NCBI RefSeq assembly: GCF_030272615.1
Contig: NC_081409.1
Span: forward strand, 912,480,340 to 912,544,339
Length of the DNA: 64,000 nt
From: Cryptomeria japonica
Taxonomy: Eukaryota > Streptophyta > Pinopsida > Cupressales > Cupressaceae
Direction of reading: 5' to 3'
Positions 56,288 to 64,000 of this stretch are shown piece by piece. Both the position numbers and the translations under genes were made by a program. The stretch's first letter is position 1. Each line of letters starts with the position of its first letter. Under the pieces are notes generated by a model, which was not told where the DNA came from, searched no databases, and saw only the letters and a program-made list of their open reading frames with translations.

Positions 56288-56802
56288 GGATAAATTTCAC
56301 ATCTAACATATATTTTTAATTGAACTCTCATTGCTCTCTTGAAAATTTAGAATAGACTCTAAGAGTAGAAAATAGAAAACCTTTGAAAAAAATAAAAATA
56401 AAATGCATAAGGTAAGGTGAAGTTTACAATTAAATTTTTAATTAAAAATAAAAAATAGTTTTAAATCATTTTTTATAGAAAATAAAAAAATTAATTTTAC
56501 ATTCTTTATTTATAATAATAATTTTTGAAGTTTAAAAGGGCAAAGATTATGTAACAATTATAATAAAGTGTCTTATAAAAATAAAAAAATTAAAGTTATT
56601 TATAAAAATATATATATATTTAACTTTAAAATAAATTTAAAAAACTAATGGGCAGAATTAGTTGTAGAGATATTTTGAGAAAGAAAATAATGTTTTTCTT
56701 AATTGTTAAATATTTGTGAAAAATAGTAAATATTTGTTAGGTGGAAAATAGATAATTTGATAGACAATATGTCTCAAACTAATATAATTACAATAACTTC
56801 TC
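56288..56802. other. AT-rich unassigned sequence
   Basis: No gene or element is recognised between the tandem duplication and the 3' end of the LINE. Confidence 0.4.
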
Positions 56803-56812
56803 TTTTTTTTTT

Positions 56813-57690
56813 ATGAATAGGCATGCACTATATTAAAAATATAAAATAGGATACATATTCACAAAAAAAAAAAGGTGGGTGGTAGAGAAGCACACCCCAA
56901 AAGTCCACACGGACCTAACCGGAAACAAACTCAAAAAAGTCCAATGGGCCTAGTCCAGAATAACATCAGATAACAAAACACAAAGAAAAGGCCCTCAGGC
57001 TGCCAGAGCAACGCCTATAGAGGGCGGAGGATCACAGTCATCTGAAGGACCCCACCCATAACCAAGGGCGAGGGTGACGTCAGGAGGAGTCCAACCCATG
57101 TGCTCTTTATCAGGATCTCTCTTTGTCTTCTTCTTCATTTCTGCGAGGAGAAATGGCCAAGGCTAGCCACAGGAGAGCCATGCCATAGGGCCATCCAGAG
57201 TCAGCAGGAGGGTTGGCACTCGGCCACCCGGAAGAACTGGCAAGCCACCTAGAAGCACCACCATCAGGAGTCGCCACTCCTCCCGAAGGCCACCCTTGGT
57301 CAGCTCGAGGAGGAGGTGAGCGAGAGTGAGAACTCCGTAGAGAACCCTGCGAACCCCGTCGAGAGGCATGAGAGCGGTTGCGCCGCCGATCCCGAGGTGG
57401 CGACCAGGCGTGAGAGGAAGCGGACAATGATGGAACACAAGCCACAGTGCAAGGAGTATTATCCCAGTGGCCGAGGAGCTCCTACAAGTGAGAAACTTCT
57501 AGTGCAACTTTGTTAGCTTGCACTTGTATCTGCATAAGCACATTAGAGCATATAGTAGCTTTAGAATATAATGAAACATATTTATCAATCTGCGTATGAG
57601 AAAAAAATGCAAGAATTTCTATCTTTCCAGATATGAAAAAGAATCTTCACCCTGAAAATGTGCCAAAGCTAGGAAAATTTGGAGGGTAAA
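56813..57690 (-). other. LINE 3' region
   Basis: It contains GC-rich, low-complexity frames (Arg/Ser-rich or Leu-rich in different frames at 57110-57445) with no domain. It ends at the poly(A) tract. Confidence 0.5.
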
Positions 57691-57903
57691 CTAGGAGAGT
57701 CCCCCAAAAGAACCATATACCATGAAAAGGGTTCTGGCCGGAAAGGTCAAAAAGAAATCATGAATCCACTGCCAAAACTGTTGGGCTCTGAAACATAACC
57801 AAAACTGATGTTTGAAAGACTCAGGTTGCCCACAAAATGGGCAGCGAGGGTCAGCAACCCCAAGATGAAGAAGTCGCAACCCCACAGGTAAGCCTTGGAA
57901 CAA
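57691..57903 (-). pseudogene. LINE C-terminal zinc-binding region (zf-RVT)
   Basis: CPFCGQPESFKHQFWLCFRA followed by FWQWIHDFF is the typical zf-RVT motif that closes ORF2 of plant L1-type LINEs. The open segment is 70 codons. Confidence 0.8.
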
Positions 57904-58639
57904 AATACACCAAGCAAAGTGGGCAAGCTTTGGCTTTATTCTGGCATACCAAACGACTGAAAAACGTTTTCTTCAGACATGGAGAGGGGAAAACAAATGC
58001 CATCTGAGCTTCAAAGAATCCACCATTGGAAGATGAGGCAAAAGCCAAGAATAACCCAACCGAGGCTTACAACCCCGAAAAGGGGTATCTGGGTACCACT
58101 TCCAGTCCTTCCACCAGGGTTTGGTACCATGAATGCCAACCTTGTGAAGCATATCAGAGGGGATGGCACTCACCAAAGTCTCAAAAGTGGCCTAGTCTTG
58201 ATTAGAAATCCCAAACAAAGGGTGAAAAGTCTCCCAAGAGAAGATCCGCATAGTGGGTCTATGGAAGAAATGTTGCATAGTTTGGATGCCTTTTTTGTGA
58301 AACCAAAGAGCCTTAATCCCAAGAATTCTGACCAAAGGTCTGCCATTTAAGGCAAACAGTGGAGACCACCAAACATTATGGAGATTAAGGGAAATCCCAT
58401 CTTGAAAGCCATCTCCAACCCATCGAAGCCAGGGTTTAACCACCTCCCAAGCTCTCTAGATGCTCTTAGCAACGAAGGTCCCCATGATTTGAACAGGCTC
58501 CCTCATAACCAGAAGGGTTTGCAGGCCAATACCTTTCCACACAGGTCTATGAAGCGGAAACCCAGACTAAATACAATTTCTGAGGAGGATTTTCCAGGCT
58601 TCAGAACCAGAAAGATCTCTAATCACCCATTTTACACAC

Positions 58640-60456
58640 AGGGCTATGCCCTGTCTCTAAGTAGAAATAAAACCAAGGCCACCCAAATCATGAGGGAGGC
58701 AACATAATTCCCAAGTGACCCTATGGAAACCTCTATGAGAATCTGATGAGGACCAAAGAAAGTCGTGAAGGAGTTTTTCCAACTTCTGATAAGAAGCTTT
58801 AAAAGGAGCCCAATAGGAAGAATAATAAACATGGGTAGCAGCCAAAACTTTAGAGCATATCTGGAACTTTCCTGCAAGAGAGAGAGGCTTGGTAATCCAG
58901 TAGGCCGACATTTTTTCAATTCAAAGCAGCACAATAGATTAGAGATCAACAGGAGAAGCTTCAAAGGTAAAAGGAATGCCCAAGAAGCGAAAAATTTCCC
59001 CAGGAGAAATCCGCTTCCAACCATATTGAGAAATCTAGTCGGGCGAAGGCAGAGGAGACTATCTATAACAGAGCGTCTTATGCCACTGAATGGTTGAACC
59101 GGAGGCAAGGTAAAAGGTCTCCAAGCAGGCCAAGACCTCTTTAATATTATCCTCATCCTCCAAAAGAGTGAGGAAGGAATCATCAGCGAAATGACCATTG
59201 ATTAGCTGAGATGGGGAATCAAGCATAGATATCCATTGAACCAGCCCCTGTGAAGCAGAATGGGCAAGCAAGTAGCCAAAGCCTTCAGGAGCAAGAACAT
59301 ACAAGGAAGGAGCCAAGGGACAACCTTGATGAATGGAGCAAAAAATCCAAAAGTCTGAGACTGGCGGCCATTGATGGTGATACAAGAAGAAGCCTCGACA
59401 AAAAGCATCTCCACAACTTGAATGAATTTAGGACCAAACCTTAACGCGACCAGCATAGCCAAAATAAAAGGCCATTAAATGCAGTCATAAGCCTTGGAAA
59501 AATCAATCTTAATGAACATGGCCTTCTGTTTTGAACGCCAAGCCCATCCCATACCTTCCCAGACAACAATGATGTTATCCAGAATGAACCTCGACTTAAT
59601 GAAATTGGTTTGTTCAGGACAGATGACAAGAGGCAACATGTGGCGGGTTTTTTAAGTTGAGGCTTTGGCAATAATCTTGTAGGAAACATTGAGGAGTGTG
59701 ACGGGCCACCAGTTGTAGATATCATCCGAATCACCCGCTTTAGGTATGAATTTAATATATCCCTGATTGATAAGACTGTTAAGAGATTTATTTTGTAGAG
59801 CCTTGAGATAAACCTTATGCAGGTCTGGCCCCACCAAATCAAACAAGGATTTGTAAAATCCGCAAGGAAAGCCATCAATGTTAGGTGCCTTGTCATCGAC
59901 CATTGAGAACACCGCCTCCTTGAGGTCCTTGATGGTGAGAAGGTTGTCACAAAAATTCCTCTAGGTTGAAGTCAACCTAGTTGGCACGACAACCAAGCAT
60001 TGTTGAAGGGTCATCTATCGTTCAGGAGTGGGGTCCTGAGTAGTGAAACTTGCTCATAATGATGAACAAAGTCTTGGAGAATGTCAAGAAGCTTGAAAAG
60101 CACTTGAGAGCCTTCCTTGATCCTCTAAATGCCTGGAGAGGAGTGCCTAGCCCAAAGGGAAATAAAAAACTCCTTGGAGGCACAATCATCAATCTTAAGC
60201 TAGTGAAGTTGAGCCTTGATTTGAGCTCCTCTAGTGGTGTAGCTGTTAGTAATTTTCTTCTAGTGGCACAACTCTGCAACCTTGACTTGGAGGGTTGGGG
60301 AAAAAGGATTGGCAGCCAAAGCCTCCATGGCAACATGAAGTTTAGACACAGTCGCTTGATAAGACCGCTTGCAAAAAATGGCCAGTTGATTGTCATAAAT
60401 GCGAATAAATCTTGCAGTGCGTGAAATGGTGGCACACCACCAATCAATACAGCCAT
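58640..60456 (-). pseudogene. LINE reverse transcriptase, frameshifted
   Basis: Motifs appear in order on the minus strand in alternating frames: DDKAPNIDGFPCGFYKS and IKFIPKAG..IYNWWPVTLLN (59652-59912), FIKIDFSKAYDCI-like (about 59510), QGCPLAPSLYVL, and catalytic FADD (59059-59385). The thumb region follows: FRFLGIPF and LHDFLWS..WELCCLPHDLGGLGF (58644-58911). The order and spacing match plant L1-type RT. Confidence 0.85.
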
Positions 60457-60539
60457 AATGAGCTGGCGGTCTGCACTCCAGGTTCCAAATTGTCACGATA
60501 TGTGCTAGGGTGGGTTTAGGATGGAGTAGTGACGTGTTA

Positions 60540-60966
60540 AGAAAAAATTGCGTCTTGTTGGCACGTGCTTGCCTAGCTTCCCATTCAATGTGGAAACAAA
60601 TGGGAAATGATCGGACAAAGTGACATCCACTAACAACACCACCAGGAAAGGTGTAGAGCCAAATAAATGAAAAAAAGATTAAGCCAAAATCATGGCACGA
60701 TCAAGATGTTTAAAGACCTTGTCAGAGCTCGCACAAAAGTTGCTCCAGGTGTGCCATAGAGAATGATTTTGGTGACATCTCATATTTGGGTCGAAAAGAC
60801 CCAATTTATTACGCATGTAGTACCATGCCTCGCGTTCGCCAGCTATCCACCGAAAGGGAAAAACTCCTTCCTTGTCCTCAGCTAGCTCAACCATGTTGAA
60901 ATCCTCACAGACAAGCCAAGTGGAAATGGGGAGTGAGTTAACAATCCATCTCCACAACGGATATTA
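60540..60966 (-). pseudogene. LINE endonuclease remnant (EEP family)
   Basis: The frame contains CEDFNMVE (normally GDFNMVE), FPFRWIAGEREAWYYMRNKLGLFDP, HTWSNF and KHLDRAMI (60679-60957). In a shifted frame DVTLSDHFP follows near 60610. These are endonuclease motifs around the metal and phosphate site. The N-terminal catalytic part is missing and the first Gly is Glu. Confidence 0.78.
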
Positions 60967-61324
60967 GAAGGCAATATACATGATTTGAATTATGTTTGGC
61001 CCCTGATACCCTATCTTTGTTTAGGATTAGCAAATGAAGATCTCTATTTTGCCTACATTAACACAATGTCTTTTTTACTTACAAACTACCCAATCAGGAA
61101 CTTATCCACCTCATGGAATCCACACATGGAACCATCCAACTCTCTTCCAAAAAAATCAATTTTAGATCAAAGCAATCAAATATTTTCTTGTGTTTCTCAA
61201 ATGTTTTAAACATATGAATTGAAGATAATATGCAGTCATAGGCTCAATTATAGAACTTTACACTAACAGATTTAACATGTTGGTAAAATAGCAAGTAGCT
61301 GAAACTATAGGCCAAGTTCCATCT
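60967..61324. other. Unassigned intergenic sequence
   Basis: No coding region or repeat is recognised between the LINE and the copia LTR. Confidence 0.4.
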
Positions 61325-62583
61325 ATTGGATATTTGAAGGAATTGATTATGTGTTGCATTGATGTTTTGTCATTGATGCAAACACTAGTTGTTTGGATGC
61401 TTTACCGACACCCTTCTAGTCTCGGTAGGATGAGTGGTTTCTGGTTGGTTTGGATCCAGCATGATCCAGTAGGCTCCGGTGTTATTTGGTTATGGAATTG
61501 GCTTATTCATGATAGTCATGTTCATATTTAGTAAGTTGGTTTTGATCTAGTAATCAGATGCTATCCTATTTGCTTAGAAGCTTGGCCTCTTGTTCCAGCG
61601 AGGGTTTCACTGACAGAGATTTTGATGATCTTTGATGATATGCATAAATGGTGTTGGTGCACCTTCTGGTGGAGTTTCAAGATGCTATTGGTGATCATGT
61701 TCGATACTTGGCGGATGGAGATCATTGTTGTAGCATATGGACCTATATTGGGTCCCGGTTGGTCTAAGTTATGGACCGGTTTAATGAAGTGTGTGGATTG
61801 GACTTCTCGATACGTTTCCGAGATGTCTTATGTGTTGAATAATGTTTGTTTGGTCTAAGGCCGACATATTTTATAATTATGTAATTGGTTTATTGTCTGG
61901 TGGCCGACCTGATTGTTTATGGTCGAGGGTTTGTATATATATATATATATATGATGTAAGATCTCATTGTAGATCATCACAATCATGGATATGGTAGAGA
62001 TATAGGAATGGGAAATGGATATGTAATGTGTGAATAATGTAATATCATTCAGGCAGAGGATTTGGCCGAACATTGGAGATCGAATTGGGTTTATGTAAGA
62101 GGATTTAGTCCTTTGGTATTGTGCTTAACTAGAACTATACTTAGGCATCGAAGATGCTATCTTTTGCAGTTCAACACTTCTCTCCGGATTGTAGTCTGGA
62201 TTTCTATGTAGTCAGTGAGACTCCTATTGTGATGAGCAATGCGCTCTAGGCTATTGGCCTTCCTGCAAGTGCAGGCCCCTCAATTGTAATTCACATACTT
62301 ACTGCAGAAGTATTATCTGACCGTAGGTAGGCTTCCCACCATGGTTTTTCCCTTTACTAGGTTTTCCAAGTATGAATCTTGTTGTCATGTGGATGGTATT
62401 TATTTTGTGATTAATGTTTATGCTTAATTGGTTTAATTGCTATTTTGGTATTTGGTTTAAGCATTCCAGTATTAATGTTTTGGGTTCCAGTATTAAAGTT
62501 TTAATTGCTAATGGTTTCGGTAATCTATGACAGTTGATTCACCCCCCCCCTAGTTGTCTTCTAGTTATTTGAAGTGTCTAACA
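61325..62583 (+). repeat. Copia family A 5' LTR (third copy)
   Basis: It aligns with 5383-6562 from 'ggaattgattatgtgttgcattgatg' onward. The first bases have mutated (TATTGGATA for TGTTGGCA), so the exact start is approximate. It carries a (TA)n stretch at the TATA position (61934-61951) and the C-run motif at 62535-62553, and ends GTCTAACA. Confidence 0.8.
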
Positions 62584-62585
62584 AT

Positions 62586-62597
62586 TGGTATCAGAGC
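62586..62597 (+). other. Primer-binding site (initiator tRNA-Met)
   Basis: TGGTATCAGAGC is two bases after the LTR end. Confidence 0.85.
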
Positions 62598-62641
62598 TCT
62601 GGTCCTCTCTGCAGCAAGCTTAACCACTTGAGGAAGATCCT

Positions 62642-63800
62642 ATGGTGACTAATAGTTCAAATTCATCCAGTTCATCTAGAGCTATCTTTCAGAGAGATAT
62701 TCCTAAGCTTGATGGAACAAATTACATAGTATGGAAGATTCAGATGGAGACTCATCTGAGATGTCTTGGCAAGGAGATTTGGAAGATCACACAGAATAGT
62801 GTCACACCTTATAATACGACATCTGACAATCCTCTGACAATCCTCCACCAGCAAACCTGGATAAGGATCTTGAGAATGATTGTAGATCAAGAGAAGCCCT
62901 CTTGTGTGCACTTTCTGATCAACAAATAATGAGATTAACCGACAAATCATCTAGAAAGGGTAAATAAGATTGTTATGGAATTCAATGCTGTGGTGGAACT
63001 TTGAGCGAAGATGAAATTGTTTCTAAAGTCCCGAGAGCCCTACCACTTTCTTACAAGATGAAGGCTACTGCTATTAATGAGTTGATAACAATGGCTAATA
63101 CATCTATAAACATAGATACTTTGGTTGGGAAACTATCTTCTTTTGAGCTTGAAAAATTTGGACCTTCTGGAGCTGTGAAGATTGAACCTTCTTTTCATGC
63201 ATCTACATCAACAACCAGTAAGCAAGATTGGAAAGCTTTATATGCAAAGGAATTGGAAGATATGAAGAGAGAAGATGATGAATTTGAGCAACTTGAAGCA
63301 CTATTTGCTAGAAGAGTACCCAAAGGATTGGTAGGAAGAAAGTATGAAGGAAAAACACCTTTTAAATGTTTTGCATGTAATAAGATTGGTCATTTTGTAT
63401 CTAGATGTCTTAAAAGGAATTCAATATTAGAAGAAAGAGTTAGAAGATCATTTAAGCCTAACCCTGGATATCAGAACAAGTATAAGTATAGGAAAATCAA
63501 AGACAAGTCATGCTACATAGTGGATGAGGAAGGCATTACTAATCTGATGATGAACCGGCAGAAGACTCTGCTAGTGGTTTCGGCAATGGGAAGGAATGGG
63601 TGTTCTTGGCTATCAAGGAAGATATTCCAGCACTGGAAGAGAATGTACCTGAAGAGAAGGCACTTGTTGCTAAAATTCAAGACAAGGATGGATGGGTAAT
63701 AGACAATGGTTGTTCACATCATATGACTGGAGATAAAGGAAAGTTTCTATCTTTGCAAGAATTTGATGGCCATCTGGTTAGATTTGGAGATGACAAAGTA
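62642..63800 (+). pseudogene. Copia family A gag and start of protease, broken
   Basis: The ATG at 62642 opens a UBN2-type gag (IPKLDGTNYIVWKIQMETHLRCLGKEIW). Frameshifts near 62860, 62960 and 63540 break it. The second segment (63001-63540) has SSFELEKFG and one CCHC knuckle, CFACNKIGHFVSRC. The third (63600-63806) reads WVIDNGCSHHMTGDKGKFLSL, the protease-type motif at the start of copia pol. The element is cut at 63801 by a reversed LTR, so the remaining pol is not in the window. Confidence 0.85.
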
Positions 63801-64000
63801 TGTTGATAGTTCTGATACTTAATGTAAGTACATATCCAATAGCCAACAAGATGAGAAGGGTGGGGGGGGGTGAATCATACAAACTTAATCATCCATAATA
63901 ACATCATATTCAACCTCGGTAATATATATATCAGTCATATAACCAAAACTGTCAAACATGCAAACTCAAAAGCATATGAACAATATAAACCTCATAACAC
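63801..64000 (-). mobile_element. Start of a reversed copia-type LTR at the window edge
   Basis: It begins TGTTGATAG at 63801 and contains the reversed C-run motif (63852-63877). The candidate target site is aagta (63796-63800). The other end lies outside the window. Confidence 0.65.

Larger units (their letters stand above)
56803..60966 (-). mobile_element. L1-type LINE, 5'-truncated
   Basis: Read on the minus strand, the element starts within the endonuclease near 60960, runs through RT and a zinc-binding tail, has a ~880-bp 3' region and ends in a poly(A) tract (T-run at 56803-56812 on the plus strand). It lacks ORF1 and the first ~100 residues of the endonuclease. Frameshifts and stops occur throughout. 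A target-site duplication was not found by eye. Confidence 0.82.

Noticed and set aside
57110..57445. Arg/Ser-rich 111-codon ORF resembling a splicing-factor RS domain
   Set aside because: It lies in the GC-rich 3' region of a decayed LINE; RS-like composition there is low complexity, with no RRM or other domain.
57979..58350. Plus-strand ORFs of 109-124 codons across 57979-60424
   Set aside because: They are antisense to the LINE RT frames.
56803..60966. The L1-type LINE as the autonomous partner of the half-LINEs
   Set aside because: The 3' ends do not match (poly(A) after 'cctattcat' against a TCAAAA tail after 'ggtttc..gtccctt'), and ORF1 is missing from this copy, so no link can be shown.

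Overview
The window looks like a stretch of a very large, repeat-rich plant nuclear genome, most likely a conifer or other gymnosperm. It holds one recognisable host gene in 64 kb. That gene is split by a 12.8-kb intron full of nested retroelements. There are long, old, nested LTR retrotransposons of several families, and a Penelope-like retroelement with a GIY-YIG endonuclease, a class reported in conifers among land plants. This assignment is inference from content; no species marker is visible.

Layout, left to right. 1-6714: Ty1/copia family A in an LTR-internal-LTR-internal-LTR arrangement with a decayed pol and two solo-LTR insertions. 6732-7674: a LINE-derived 'half-LINE' that keeps ORF1 and a 3' tail but has no ORF2; it has a perfect 17-bp target duplication. 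8207-22816: a complete but non-autonomous copia-like element (family B, TSD gtcac). It codes for a coiled-coil protein with four CCHC knuckles and a ~1,150-residue protein of unknown function, with no protease, integrase or RT. A young 7.77-kb Ty3-type element (10216-17982, TSD ggttg) sits inside it and has one intact 1,142-codon gag/protease-like ORF and no RT. 22921-24141: long inverted repeat. 24753-26218: reversed solo LTR (TSD gaaac). 27306-28530: G-rich minisatellite and AT-rich sequence. 28530-30190: Penelope-like element on the minus strand. 30191-35110: fragment of a long LTR, with a second half-LINE (32540-34562, again a perfect 17-bp TSD). 35111-39311: AT-rich, duplicated and telomere-like sequence.

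39312-53833 (minus strand): a two-exon F-box protein gene, predicted 564 residues, resembling Arabidopsis At3g12350. Its intron carries a retroelement (family F, from 41862) that was hit by a 4,162-bp solo LTR (44166-48327, TSD ggtat) and a 1,019-bp solo LTR (49625-50643, TSD atgtc). The 4.2-kb LTR contains a striking array of hairpin motifs spaced about 167 bp apart.

54450-64000: a 5'-truncated non-LTR element with a paralogous empty site beside it, a fresh 169-bp tandem duplication, a 4.2-kb LINE on the minus strand (endonuclease remnant, RT, zinc-binding tail), and the 5' end of another copia-A element (LTR, primer-binding site, broken gag) interrupted by a reversed LTR at the right edge.

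The recurring theme is non-autonomy. At least three element types keep RNA-binding or capsid-like proteins but lack polymerase, so they would depend on enzymes supplied elsewhere. The nesting order and LTR similarity imply that family B is old, the Ty3-type guest is young, and the F-box intron grew by repeated insertion.
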